DNA of 64,000 nucleotides from Diphasiastrum complanatum (taxonomy: Eukaryota > Streptophyta > Lycopodiopsida > Lycopodiales > Lycopodiaceae): contig CM055092.1 in assembly GCA_029204225.1 (NCBI GenBank), forward strand, positions 24,749,207-24,813,206, given 5' to 3'. The notes under the pieces are model-generated. The model worked only from the letters and a program-made list of their open reading frames with translations, made no database searches and was not told where the DNA came from. This document shows, in pieces, positions 37,278 through 49,680 of this stretch (its first letter is position 1; the number at the start of each line of letters is the position of its first letter). The position numbers and the translations under genes are program-made.

Positions 37278-38191
37278 TGTTGTAAAGCTGACTCAGGTGC
37301 ACCCAGCGTGCCCTGTAAGACTCTAAGGGGTGACACTCCCTAAGGCTCCAGAGCAAGTTAGAACGTCAAGGACTGAGCCTCCGACCTGTGGTGAGCCAGT
37401 CAAGTAGTCACAAGTCATGAGCTAGTTCTGGAGCTCAAGTCATGGCCTAGTCAGGAAGCAAGTTGATTCTGCCACCGGAACGGCTCCTCGGACCCATGTC
37501 CGGGAGCCCTGATTTTGCCAGGCTTGCCAGGCTTAATCAACAAAATAAAAAATAAGTCCCAAAAAGCGTGGTTTACCAGAAAGCACTATGTTTCAGAATA
37601 GAGGGGGTGCGCCGAATCACACCAGAACTATAGGGGGAGTCTGGCAGACAGAAACTTGGGCAGCTCAACCAGCGCCAGGAATCCAGTCACCAGGTCTCAG
37701 CTCCCTCTACCATCACGAGCCAAGCATAATGTTCAGCACGTGCTGGTGACCCCGAGACCGGTCAGTCTATGTATGAATGTAACCTCTTCCAAATCTAATA
37801 AAGTTGATCCTTGGGGATGATTACCATTTCGGTTTTGCCTTCGGAACTGGTCCAAGTGGAAGGACCCTTACTACAACCTTTTTGCGTAGCTGGCGCCTAA
37901 GAGTCCCTGTTATCGACATGGAGCTTGCCGCTATGCCAATTGGTCAGTTTGGCGACCACTATGCCTTGGGTTTTATGTGTGGCTTGTCTTTGCCTTTGGT
38001 TACCTTTTGGGGACGGATTCTGAGTTGGCTTTCGGGTTGGTTGGGATTCCAGTTTTCTTAAGTCTACATGGTTAAGGTTGTTACGTTTCTGAGTTGGCTT
38101 TTACGTAAGTGCATGATGGATGAATGTTAGACTTAAGCACGTGTTGGGGAAACCGCTCAAGTCCCCGCACCCTTTGAGCACCGGCACAACA
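37278..38191 (+). repeat. Gypsy 3' LTR
   Basis: 914 bp, homologous to the 5' LTR with scattered substitutions and small indels (for example an extra stretch near 37936-37948). Confidence 0.96.
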
Positions 38192-38196
38192 CTACC

Positions 38197-41056
38197 ACCA
38201 TACTCTCGACCAATTGACTCGTCCCCATTCCAACTTGACCACAAGTGGACCACATGAGCGACATGGCTCAAACTCAAAAAATCCCACTACCACCATCAGA
38301 CTTACATCCTCCATCTAGCTAGGTTGACATCCTATCAGACACTTACAAGTACGAACCTGTAAAGCTGATATAAATGAGCAGTTGAGGCTCAACCTGAGGA
38401 AATCTTACTGCCACCATAAGATTGCACCCTCACCAGATAGATAGCTAGTAGAAAATGACAAGTCAATCAGCATAGATGACTACTTTGTTTTACCGTAGCA
38501 AATGCACAACCACATAAAACTCCAACTCAGATCTAAACTCCCGTGACAAGGCAACATGCAAGCCCACACACACTCATGCAAACCAACACGAATGATAAAG
38601 CATCAATACATGACCAAGGCCTGCCCATAAGTGGTATCCTGTCATACCAGAACCTGTGCCACCTTGTAGATCTGCTGCTACACCACTGGTCACCAAATCA
38701 TATCCTTAACCATGGCCTGCACCTGTACCAGGATGCTCTCATGTCCAGGCATATCCAACTGTCCAATAAGTCCTGAAAGCTGATCCCTCATACTGAGGTA
38801 TATAGCTCAGAGTGACTTCCTCTAGGCTTATCCCTTATCTCACCACTTGAGAATTTGCACCATGGAAATTCCAATACTTGTACCAAGCCTAGACTCTTGC
38901 AAATACAGCCCACTGCATGAAAGCTATAGATAGCTTATCCACACCCATGATGGTAGATGCCTCCCCATCGATGCCAATTTCCAAAATTGGCCCCTTGCTG
39001 TAATGCCAACCTATACTCCCAAATGAGCACACCATGAAGTCCTTGCCATCAGTGTCCCCTGCAGTAGTAGATCAGTAGCAAAACACTCGTGATAGTTTTT
39101 GCCCTCTGATCACACCCCGTACGATCTCCATCAGCTCTCCAACCTAGAGCTAGCTCTCAAAGCTTCACACTTTGTCCATTTGCATTTGCAGTGTTTTCAT
39201 TCCATCATGAATCCCACCTATAAGTCATGTCCATGCCAATGACTCAAGTCCAGTATGAAATAGCTGCCCCCTGATAGTCATCCCATGTCATCCTGTAGTG
39301 TTATCCCTACCAATTATTTCAATGCCATCTCTGATCACAAATATTTGGGCATCTACCCTGTAGTGCCCACCTGTATTCGCCCAAGCTAGCTCCAAGCTAC
39401 TCCTGTGAATGGTTCCAAACCATTCCCTAAGAATACACTGAGATGTGAACTCCAAAGCCACCATCAAGTCCCTCACATGACGGTGCATGCCAATATCCGT
39501 CCAAGTGGACCAGTGAGATCTTCCATGGCCCAAACCAAATGATCTACAACCTGTCATTCCTAGAATCTGCATCCATGATGCAACAGTGATATGGCAAATT
39601 GACTTGACTTACCCAAACTGGCAGTTGATCTGTATCTCTACTATGACAAACCTGATACACTGCTCCACAGCTACAATGACTTGATCAGAATTGACTTACC
39701 GACTGTAAAACCACAAAATCATCAGACTCACCACTCACCAAGAGCATCCAAAGTGTGATTATTGACCCGTTCTTCATCCTCTGCATGTCCCACACATAGC
39801 TCGTCCAATGCAAGTCCGCTATCTTGCCCAATGGCTTCCAACTGGCACCACCTCACACTTCCATCACCCGTGAGCACCAATATGTGTGTACCTTCAAGCT
39901 AGCCAATATGTGTGTACCTTCAAGGACCCCACAACAAAATGGAGTGGCTGAAAGGAGTAATAAGACTTTAGGTGAAAGTGCTTAAGCTATGATGTTAAGT
40001 GCTAATCTTGAAAAACCATTTTGGGATCAAGCTTTGTTGTGTGCCAATTTCTTGTGCAATAGGTGGCCGAGTGCTATTTTGGATGGAAGGACACCTTTTG
40101 AGATGCTATTCAAGAGGAGTCCGAGTGTCAACTTTCTAAGAACCTTTGGATGCATATGCTATGTCAACATTACTCTTGATGATATGACCAAGGAGGATCG
40201 ATCTTCAAGCAGAGGTATTTTTGTTGGATATAGTGAGGTGAGTAAAGCCTACAAGGTTTACATTCCTTCTACTAACAAGGTGATTGTTGGTAGAGATGTC
40301 ATTTTTTATGAGGGAACATTCCAAAAGTTTTTTCAAACATGATCGATGGAAGTGTGGATGGAACTAACATTCTTGATGTTGATGAAAATGATCCTATTTT
40401 TTATGGTGATGATGATGGACCTTCATCAAGCCAAAAGCCAAGGAGAACATCAAGAGAAAGACAAGTACCTTCAAGGCTCACATATGATCAAAAGGGTAAT
40501 CAAGTAGTTTTTGGAAATTATGTTGCCTCTTTGGATGAGCCTACAAGTGTAGATCAAGCAAGGAAAGAAGAGGAGTGGATCCAAGCAATGGATCTTGAGT
40601 ATCGAACTCTTATGAAGAGTGAAAGAACTTTTGGAGGATCTTCTTGTGTACATGGAGCTATGCAAGTGGATGGATGTTATCTTGCTGTAAAATCAAGTAT
40701 TGGATCTGGAAGACAAATTTTGTTCAATGACTTTAATGGTCAAGTTGAAGATCAAGAGGTTGATCTCAAAGCGCTTCAACTAGTCAAAAGGGAAGTTGGC
40801 AATTTGGAACTAGTCAAGAGCATCAAAGGAGAGGTAATTGGCAAAGGTGTTATGGATATGATTTTACAGCATATTGAAGACTCAAGTAAGCTCAAAGGAG
40901 TAGCAAGGAAGTGTTTTTCAAGTTTACTTTACTTTTTCTATCTCATGTTTGAGCAATTTCATGTGGATGTGTGCAAATTGTCAAGATATGGTAAAACTAG
41001 CTACATTGGTGTGTGTGGCTTAGGAATTATGATAGGGCATCAATTAAACTTGGTTT
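38197..41056 (+). repeat. Chimeric repeat A, copy d
   Basis: Continuation of the A copy that starts at about 31810 and was split by the gypsy insertion. It runs through the non-coding part, the copia pseudogene and AP2-like exon 3 (41024-41056), then joins a type II gene in the opposite direction. No gene is recognised in 38197-39920. Confidence 0.75.
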
Positions 41057-41058
41057 GA
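39925..41058 (+). pseudogene. Copia integrase fragment fused to unidentified frame and AP2-like exon 3
   Basis: Same structure as 6041-7103. After TPQQNGVAER and the shared TAA, a frame starts at 39989 and follows the integrase C-terminal region; a one-base loss near 40315-40340 shifts it into the frame at 40339-41058. The second frame contains the non-copia extension (ERTFGGSSCVHG ... DLKALQLVKREVG) and, without a stop, reads into LGIMIGHQLNLV; the underlying DNA is AP2-like exon 3, read in a different frame from that gene. Two separate joins, copia to unknown and unknown to AP2, are therefore visible in one segment. Confidence 0.78.
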
Positions 41059-41640
41059 CTACACATAAATGGCCTAGAAACATGATTACAATTTAAACAG
41101 GATGGATTGAAGTGGCTAATATATTAAAAATCAATACTTTTAGGCTAGAAGGGAATTTCAAAATTCTCACCATCTCCAGCTCTTCCAAGAGAATATTTAC
41201 AAGTGTGAGTAGAAAGGGAAACTTGATTTTTCTAGTGGTTGGAATAACATTCTCAACATCTTCTACTGGTCCAAACAGGTCCCTATAAGTGTGTTTGCGT
41301 TATTCTTTTACTACTACTGCTTTGTTGGATGTAGCTAAGTAAACATATGAATTTTCAGCACATTGTTAAGGAGATGGAAAAAATTTGGTCGTATTGGAAA
41401 CAAACAACGATTGGATTTTAGCAACTATTAATGACATCTTGATTTCTATAAATCTTGAGATAAAGAGCATAGTGTTATACGTATCATCACTACCTTTAGT
41501 GATTACGATTTGCTTCTCATCACCTAAAGATTTTGCTCTGATTGGAGCTCGTAAGCAAAAGTTGTCTACAGGAAATGAGAATCAAAAACATTTTTAGCAG
41601 CCACAGAACCATGGAGATTATGTATTCATAACAAGGCCAA
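41057..41640 (-). pseudogene. AP2-like gene remnant, type II (exons 5-6)
   Basis: Minus-strand exon 5 (about 41565-41494, with one extra base that shifts the frame) and exon 6 (from about 41333) with the shared TAA. Exon 7 and the 3' flank are missing, replaced by the A junction. Confidence 0.68.
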
Positions 41641-42017
41641 AGGAAATTTTGAATATTTATCACCACTGCATAATAACATATACAAACCACCAGGTTTGAC
41701 TCACAAAGAATCATGCAACCACAATGCTCATACAGAGAGTCTACCACCATACTCTCGACCAACTGGCTCGTCCCCAATCCAACTTGACCACAAGTGGACT
41801 ACATGAGCGACATGGCTCAAACTGAGGAAATCCCACTGCCACCATGAGACTTACATCCTCCATCTAGCTAGGATGACATCCTATCAGACACTTACAAGTA
41901 CAAACCTGTAAAGCTGACATAAATGCGCAGCTGAGGCTCAACCTGAGGAAATCTTACTGCCACCATAAGATTTCACCCTCTCCAGATAAATAGCTAGTAG
42001 ACATTGACAAGTCAATC
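41641..42017 (+). repeat. Chimeric repeat A, left end only (copy e)
   Basis: The first ~380 bases of A, ending at GACAAGTCAATCAGTATAA where gypsy sequence begins. Confidence 0.75.
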
Positions 42018-43393
42018 AGTATAATGGTGATGCAAACATTTACCCTGTAATTGGAAAAACTAAGCTTCAAATCTCCGATTACTATGAACCTATAGAATTC
42101 ATGGTAGGTCCTTTACAGGGAGTAGATATAATCTTAGGTATGCCTTGGCACAAAATGCACAACCCTCTGGTGGCTTATAATAAGCATTTGATTTCATGGA
42201 AGCACAAGGGTAAAGATGTTAGTGTGCATGCAGGACAGAGTGGCGAAACAATCCATTTGGAAAGCCATATTCAGGTATCAAAGGTACTAAAGAAAGCAGT
42301 ATTTTCTTATTTGTTGTTTGTTCAAAGTATGGATGATGATGTTATCCTTACCCCCTGAAAGACATGAAGATCATACAATAGACATTATCCTACCCAATAG
42401 TTCCATACCCAATAGACCTCCCTATAGAGTAAGCCATTCTCAACAAGAAGAAATTTCTAAACAAATTAATGATTTGTTAGAGAAAGGTCTTATAAAACCC
42501 AGTAACTCCCCCTGTTGCTCTCTTGTACCTTTGTTACAAAAGAAAGATGGGAGTTTTAGGATGTGTGTGGACTATCGTGCTTTAAACAAGAATACAACTA
42601 AGAACCGGTTTCCTATTCCAAGAATAGATGACATTATGGATAGGATAAATGGATCTTGCATTTTTAGTAGTATTGATTTGACAAGTGGATACCACCAGAT
42701 TAGAGTAGCACCTGAAGATGTCCATAAAACTGCTTCCAGAACTAACTTTGGCCTTTATGAATTTTTAATGGTACCTTTTGGTCGCATGGACTATCCAAAA
42801 GTATAGTGTCGGATCAGGATACAAGATTTACTAGCATCTTTTGGAGAGCCCTTTTTGATAATCTGGGGACAACCCTTAAATTCTCTTCATTATTTCACCT
42901 CCAGACTGATGGTCAAAGTGAAATTACTAACCGAACCATCATAGACTTGTTGATAAATTATGTAAGTGATCAGAAGACTCAATGGGAACACTATCTTCCT
43001 ATTCTAGAATTTGCTTACAATAACACCATTCATTCTTCTATTGGTAAAGCACCTTTTGAAGTAATGTATGGAAAACCAATTGTGCCTCATCTATCAAGGA
43101 CTAAAGAAAAGATATTTGCCTTAGATGAATTTGTGCAAGACTATCAAGACACTTTTTCAAAGGTTCAACAATCCATTGCAAATGCACAACAGAAACAACA
43201 AAAAAGTGCAAATATGTGTCGGAGGGCAATCAAGTACGACGAAGGAGAACTAGTTCTCCTAAAACTTGAAAAGAAAAGACTCAGGAAAAAGATGGATGGA
43301 AGAAGAATTCTTCCAAGAGTATCCAGAAATTTTAAATGTTTATTTGAGAAACGTCCATTGTGGACAATGCTTAATGCGTCGGAGGGAGTCTAA
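42018..43393 (+). pseudogene. Second gypsy element: protease/RT joined to integrase by internal deletion
   Basis: From 42018 the translation follows the end of a gypsy protease (VDIILGMPWHKMHNPL) and then RT fingers and palm (CVDYRALNKNTTKNRFPIPRIDD, IDLTSGYHQIRVAPED, FLMVPFG) after a frameshift near 42345. At about 42784 it jumps directly to the integrase core (SDQDTRFTSIFWRALFDNLG, HLQTDGQSEITNR), so the YxDD part of RT, RNase H and the integrase finger are missing. The integrase C-terminal part ends at 43393. The element family differs from that at 31935. No 5' LTR or gag is present because the left end is truncated against repeat A. Confidence 0.88.
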
Positions 43394-45000
43394 AATTGTA
43401 TAGACCAAATTGACCAGGAAATAAAGGCTATCCAGTCTTTCATTCTTTTTGTATGAAACATATTTTGAATATTAGAGCTTATTACTCTAATTGATGAATT
43501 ATGAGTGCAGGCATCATTACCTGAAGACAAGAAATGAAACTGTAGAGCAATGCTAACAATTTGATATGCAGGTTCAAGAAATAGAATCTAATGATGAACC
43601 ATTTGATGGTATGGCTTCTAACATTTTCCTAAGAGTATGTGTAGGTACTAAGAAGAGTACATGAAAAAAGAATCCAAAGAAGCTTCTTAAAGCTTAAAGA
43701 TGGTACCTGGAGAAGGCTCAATCGAGTCTATAAAGAAGGCTCACTCGAGTCTATAAAGACTTGGAGAAGAAACCAAAGCACTAATCACCCTTTGTGTCAC
43801 ACTCCACTATGATTGGGGATGGGCAACCCCTAAAAAAAAGAGCCTAGGAACTGATGAAAAGTATGCAAGGTAAGATGGACATATACAAAGCCTTTCCCAT
43901 GACATGAAAACACTTGGGTGGATCCCAATGTTGTACACAAAGAAATATTCAACTTAAAAGTGACTAACATTGAATGTTAGGCTACCTACCATCTATCCTT
44001 ATCAATATGTAACTTACCTACTTTTCCACATGGCTTGAAAGCAATAGGACACCCAGGAAAATGCACCCTCTTACTCCTCCCCTTTTGCTATAACTAAGTG
44101 ATAAACAATCTCTCATACCTATACACCTCACACTCTCACTTTACTTATCCTAAAGTCTCCCTCACACCTCTCACACTTATTTTGGACACCTCTGCCATTT
44201 CCTAAAGACTACACATTCCCTATAAAAGGACCAACTCGCCCCTCTCCCTCATTATTCATCTCCCATTCATTTTAGCTTTGCCTCTTGCTCTTGCTTGTGT
44301 GTGTATAGGTGCTTGGAAGAAAGTTTGGGGCTATGGCTCGAGGAGGATCTATCAGGCTTGGACTGGAGTCAATTTTCGAAACCACTTTCACACACACTCA
44401 CTTTCTCCTAGCTCTTTCATCTCTCTTTCTCTCTTTCTCTCCCTCTCTCTAAAACTTTCACACCATCCATAAGACTGATGGCCATGCATGTCACACCATC
44501 CATGACTTGATGGCCATGCATGTCACACCATCTATGACTTGATGGCTTTGCATGTCACATGTATGAACTTGAAGTTTGCATGTTGAAATTGAAGCTTGCA
44601 TGTCAAATTGGATTCATGCATGCCATACCTACTGATGTCAAATGCCTATGCATGTTCTTTTCTTGATCAGTAAGTCGTTATGTCATAAGGAACCACTTTT
44701 CTTGGTATAAGATTCTTTAAGATCCATAATTTGTAAACTTTTGGTTGATGTAAAGATCTAAGAATCCATCTTCCCAAAACCACTGTATATGTAATTGGCC
44801 TTGGGCCAGTTGATCTTGCATAGTTTGAAAAGAAAAATCCTTCGGGGGGGAGTCCCCCATCTTGACCCCTCAGCAAGTCTCTTGAATGAATGACTTTGTG
44901 ATTGAATGTTAAAGCTCTTTCCTAAGTTTTTAAGTTCTTTTTCAAGTTCTATTTAGCAGTGTTTTGATAACTTGTTCTTTCTTTTAAGTCACAACTTCTA
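43394..45000 (+). repeat. 3' untranslated region and probable LTR of the second gypsy
   Basis: About 400 bases follow pol; a sequence starting TGTGTCACACTCC near 43793 could be an LTR start. A TATA-like CCCTATAAAAGG lies at 44218-44229, and a 32-33-bp unit repeats three times at about 44459-44555 (TCACACCATCCATGACTTGA core). I cannot place the LTR end. The first ~480 bases recur at 49206-49680. Confidence 0.5.
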
Positions 45001-45380
45001 ATGTCAGGACTTTAGAAATAGTAGACTTTCACTTCAAGTTCACATGCTACAGGGTTCTTGAACTATCCTACCTGATATGCTATGGATCATGGGTGAGTTG
45101 TTCATCACGATAGTGGATCTAGTGCATTCGCTTTGGCTTGGACGCTATGATGGATGTTGTGGGGAGATAGGCTCCTTGGTGGGAGGCCTATATACTGGTC
45201 AAATCAGAGTTGGCAACGTCAAGTAAGGGAAGTTGAGCCTGCATGAGATGTAGGAGAGACAAATCATCATCAATATCTCTGGGAGATGGGCGAGCTACTC
45301 AAGTATAGCCTATGGTGAGGTTTGTGTACATTCATTCATTGAGTCCTTGGTAGACTCTTGTGCTTAGTGCATGAAGAATG
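45001..45380. other. No recognisable feature
   Basis: I see no gene, repeat copy or motif here apart from ordinary mixed sequence between the gypsy remnant and repeat A. Confidence 0.4.
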
Positions 45381-46080
45381 GATGGAGATCTACTTTCAGG
45401 ACTTATTAGATAGTTGGATATGCTTTGACATGAGAGCATCTTGGTACAGGTGCAGGCCATGGTTGCGGACCTGATTTTGTGACTAGTGGTGTAGCAGCGG
45501 ATCTACAGGTGGCACAAGTGTTGGTAGGACAAGATACCACTTATGGGCAGGCCTTGGTCAGGTATTTGATGATTTATCATTCGTGTTGGTTTGCGTGAGT
45601 GTGTGTGGGCTTACATGTTGTCTTGTCACGAGAGTTTAGATCTGAGTCGAAGTTCTATGTGGTTGTGAATTTGCTATAGTAAAACAAAGTAGTCATTTAT
45701 GCTGATTGACTTGTCATTGTCTACTAGCTATCTATCTGGTGAGGGTGCAATCTTATGGTGGCAGTAAGATTTCCTCAGGTTGAGCCTCAGCTGCTCATTT
45801 ATATCAGCTTTACAGGTTCGTATTTGTAAGTGTCTGATAGGATGTCAGCCTAGCTAGAAGGAGGATATAAGTCTCATGGCGGCAGTGGGATTTTCTCAGT
45901 TTGAGCCATGTCGCTCATGTGGTCCACTTGTGGTCAAGTTGGATTGGGGACAAGTCAGTTGGTCGAGAGTATGGTGGTAGACTCTCTGTATGAGCATTGT
46001 GGTTGCATGATACTTTGTGAGTCAAACCTGGTGGTTTGTATATGTTATTATGCAGTGGTGATAAATATACAAAATTTGCT
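45381..46080 (-). repeat. Chimeric repeat A, copy f (inverted, left part)
   Basis: The minus strand matches the intron-4 end of A through its first ~700 bases. It leads into the plus-strand type II copy. Confidence 0.72.
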
Positions 46081-46930
46081 TTGGCCTTGTTCTGAATAGA
46101 TAATTTCCATGGTTCTGTGGCTGCTAGAAATGTTTTTGATTCTCTTTTTCTGCAGACAACTTTTGCTTACGAGCTCCAATCAGAGCGAATCTTCAGGTGA
46201 TGCGAAGCGAACTGTTATCACTAAAGGTAGTGAGGATACGCACAACAATATGCTTTTTATCTCAAGATTTATAGAAAACAAGATGTCATTAATAGTTGCT
46301 AAAATCCAATCGTTGCTTGTTTCCAATATGACCAAACTTTTTCCATCTCCTTAAAAATGTGCTGAAAATTCATATGTTTTCTTAGCTACATCCAACAAAG
46401 CAGTAGTAGTACAAGAATAACGCAAACACGCTTATAGGGACCTATTTGGACCAATACAAGATGTTGAGAATGTTATTTCCACCACTAGAAAAACCTTTCT
46501 ACTCACACTTGTAAATATTCTCTTGGAAGAGCTGGAGATGGTGAGAATTTTGAAAATCCCTTCTAGCCTAAAAGTATTGATTTTTAAGATATTAGCCACT
46601 TCAATCCATCCTCTTTAAACTATAATCATGTTTCTAGGCCATATATGTCTAGTCAATTTGCTTTCTTATTATCCAAGAAGGATCTAAGAAGATTGATTTG
46701 TTGCAGGAAAAGCAAGCCATACTTTATGTTAGCTCTCAACATCAATAGGGTCTGAATCATACCTTGTTATCAAATGCTCTTCATATAGTTATGTTTGTGT
46801 TTCTTTGTTTCGATTCTAGGTAATTGTGAGAAATGGTGAGAATTATTGAGCATGGTGATTCCATTAGGTTTAAGGAGTAATATTTAGCACTACATGACTC
46901 CTATTGTGTATGTAAGCTAAGTGATAAGTA
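46081..46930 (+). pseudogene. AP2-like gene copy, type II, inactivated
   Basis: Exon 5 at 46156-46226, exon 6 at 46386-46540 (shorter by about nine bases, with the shared TAA), exon 7 at 46707-46748 ending TAG. Followed by a GA tract and a type I promoter in the same direction. Confidence 0.73.
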
Positions 46931-46979
46931 GTTTAAGAAATCCCAAATTATTTGAGAGAGAGAGAGAGAGATCACATAA

Positions 46980-47111
46980 TGATTGAAGTCAATTTTATTA
47001 ATTCACATTTTAGATACATGGCCTAAAAAAAAAACCCTAAGCTTAAATACCCTAAATCTTCAATATCTCCCCGCTCTCTCAAATCTTCTCTCCTCTCACG
47101 TTCTGCAACCT

Positions 47112-47177
<66 letters not shown>

Positions 47178-48088
47178 ACTCGCGTTCTCTTAGTCTCTCA
47201 ATCGCTTTAACCTCTCTCCCTCTCTCTCTCTCTCTCTCTCTGATCGCGTTTGTAACTGGGTTATTGCTTCAGATTACTACTGCCACCTCCCGACTCTAAA
47301 ACCCTCATCAATCAATAGCGTGGCAGCATATATTCTTGACGATCGTTCAATCCAGCTCCAGAGTAAAGGGCAAATTATTTAGCGACTTGTAAGGAGTGTA
47401 GCAACCGCTCCCCAACATTTGAATTGTAAGCATCAAAGGCATCTTTGGTGTATTTATCTCTCTCTCTGTCTCTCTCTCTCTCTCTCATTGAGCCGCTCTC
47501 TCTCTCTCTTCATTGAGCCGGGAAAGCAAATATGAATCAGAATAAATCATACGCTTATCTGCAAACATGATACATTAAAATGAATTAGAGCGTGTGTTTA
47601 ATTTCCTCATATCTCATCAAAGCAACCTTTCCCAATCCACAAGAAAACACATTCTCCTCTCTCCATCTCTCAACTCCCTCTCTCAAACTCACATTCTTGT
47701 CTCTCGATTTATCGCTTGCGCGCACTCTGTGGAAAGTTTGCTTTCCAGAAGTTTCTAGTACTTTTCAGAAGTTTCTGAAAGCTCGTGTTCAGTCTCTCTA
47801 AAATGCACGTGTTTTCCCTTCATCCTCACTTGAACTGCCTTTCAACTGCCCATCAAATACGTGGACCAATAAAATTTCAGAAAACCCATTTTGTCTAACT
47901 CGGGTGACATTCTATCTCATATGTTTGCTTCCACGCTAGCTCCGATTTTTCATACTTCATATCACAGTTAGCTATCGTGCTGCTTCATTGTAAGTTTCAG
48001 TTACAAATACTTTTTTCTCAGGCAATCACAGTCCTCTACTTCGATTTTGCCGGTTAACTCTACGTGAGAGTGAAATTCACGGGCAGCT
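46980..48088 (+). promoter_or_regulatory. Promoter and 5' leader of an AP2-like type I copy
   Basis: Conserved block with CT tracts (47113-47173, 47220-47240, 47456-47486) and CACGTG at 47806-47811. Around 47735-47785 the heat-shock-like array is partly duplicated (CAGAAGTTTCT occurs twice). Confidence 0.6.
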
Positions 48089-48324
48089 ATGGCTGGGAGG
48101 AGTAAGTATAAAGGTGTTTATCACAAAAAACGAATGGGAAGATGGGAAGCAAATATCTGGTATGGAAAGAAAATATGTTAACTTATTCTCAATAACTTTC
48201 TGTTTATGAAATTACCATCCTAAATATCGTTCATAACTCTGTTGGTCTGCTAATGTGTTAGAATTATTTTGTGGCTCAGGAATTATGATAGGGCAGCAAT
48301 TAGAGTTGGTCACACCAAGAAACT
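48089..48324 (+). pseudogene. AP2-like type I copy, exon 1 and part of exon 3
   Basis: Exon 1 begins at ATG 48089 (MAGRSKYKGVYHKKRMGRWE). Exon 2 and most of the surrounding introns are deleted. Exon 3 starts at 48280 (NYDRAAIRVGHTKKL) and is cut at about 48324, where repeat A begins. Confidence 0.72.
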
Positions 48325-48630
48325 TGGGTGTTTTGCTAGTGATCTACTGCAGGGGACATTGATGGCGAGGACTTCATGGTGTGCTCATTTGGGAGTATAG
48401 GCTGGCATTACAGCAAGGGGCCAATTTTGGTCATTGGCATCGATGGGGAGACATCTACCATCACAGACATGGATAAGCTATCTATAGCTTTCATGTAGTT
48501 GGTTGTGTTTGCAGGAGTCTAGGCTTGGCACATGTTTTGGAATTTCCATGGTGCAAATTCTCAAGTGGTGAGATCGGGGATAAGCCTAAAATAAGTCACT
48601 CAGAGCTATATACCGCAGTACAATCAGGAA
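48325..48630 (-). repeat. Chimeric repeat A, internal piece (copy g)
   Basis: About 300 bases match the middle of A in inverted orientation (counterpart of 20025-20310). Confidence 0.7.
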
Positions 48631-49205
48631 GACAGTGGTGTCGGGTGGCACATAGCCATGGACAGTGAGCAGATGCTAGGAGCTAGGTGGAGTAGGTGAT
48701 GCTTTTGGAGTTCGGCTTGTCTAGCAAGATGGTGACCAAGATCAGAGACATCAAATGAGCATAGTATGTGGATGATGAGTCCATTGGGGTGGCACTCAAG
48801 GAGATGCTACAGTGGCTCAGGTATGATATGTCATTGTATGGACAATGTTCTTCAGGTGGTGTATCATGTGTGATGACCTAGGGATGGGTCATGCCTACTT
48901 GGAGGTAGGTGGCATGGAGAGCATTAGAGGGTGTTGTGGAACCAGCATGCCCATGGGTGTGAGTAGACAGAGATGGAGATGGTTGCTAAGGGAGTGACAG
49001 CTGATACTTTGGCGAGTGATCAGGTAAGCTGCATGATTATATGCATGGTAGTCTCTAGGTTGGCATCACATGTTATTTCTATCCATCATCTTCCGGTAAG
49101 TAGGATGCAGCTTTTGGTTAAATCCAGTTGGAGTCTAGTTGCACTACAAGTGGACAGATTCTTGGAGAGCTATCAGCGGGTAATGTATACTTGGTGATCG
49201 GATGG
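48631..49205. other. Unassigned single-copy sequence
   Basis: I find no match to other parts of the window and no recognisable protein. Short frames exist (for example 48973-49197, 74 residues) without family features. Confidence 0.35.
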
Positions 49206-49680
49206 TATGTAAAATTGTAGAGACCAAATTGAACAAGAAATAAAGGCTATTCGGTCTTCCATTCTTTTTGTATGAGATATATTTTGAATATTAGAGCTTA
49301 TTACTCTAACTGATGAATTATGAGTGCAGGTATCATTACTTGAAGACAAGAAATGAAATTGTAACAGTTTGATATGTAGGTTCTAGAAATAGAATCTAAT
49401 GATCAACCATTTGATGGTATGGCTTCTAACATTTTCCTAAGGGTATGTGCACATTCTGAGAAGAGTACCTGAAGAAAGAATCCAAAGAAGCTTCTTAAAG
49501 CTTAAAGACGGTACCCGAAGAGGTCTCAATCGAGTCTATAAAGAAGGCTCACTGGAGTCTATAAAGACTGCGAGAAGAAACCAAAGGACTGATCACCTTT
49601 TGTGTCACAATCCACTATGATTGGCAATGGGCAACCCCTAGAAAAAAGAGCCTAGGAATTGATGAAAATTATGCAAGGTA
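49206..49680 (+). repeat. Second copy of the gypsy 3' region
   Basis: Close match to 43394-43873, from TAAAATTGTA to ATGCAAGGTA, without the preceding pol. It joins repeat C at the right. Confidence 0.8.

Larger units (their letters stand above)
31935..38191 (+). mobile_element. Ty3/gypsy chromovirus, complete but inactivated, with target duplication
   Basis: The 6257-bp element has LTRs at 31935-32842 and 37278-38191, a primer site at 32845, a protease-RT-RNase H-integrase-chromodomain coding region and a polypurine tract. CTACC flanks it on both sides (31930-31934 and 38192-38196). Gag is absent: only about 700 bases separate primer site and protease. The LTRs differ by substitutions and indels, so the insertion is not very recent. 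The paralogous position at 61945-61949 has a single CTACC and no insertion. Confidence 0.97.

Noticed and set aside
46983-47210. TTTAGGG-like words such as AAAAAAAACCCTAA in promoter blocks
   Set aside because: Single units only; not a telomeric run.
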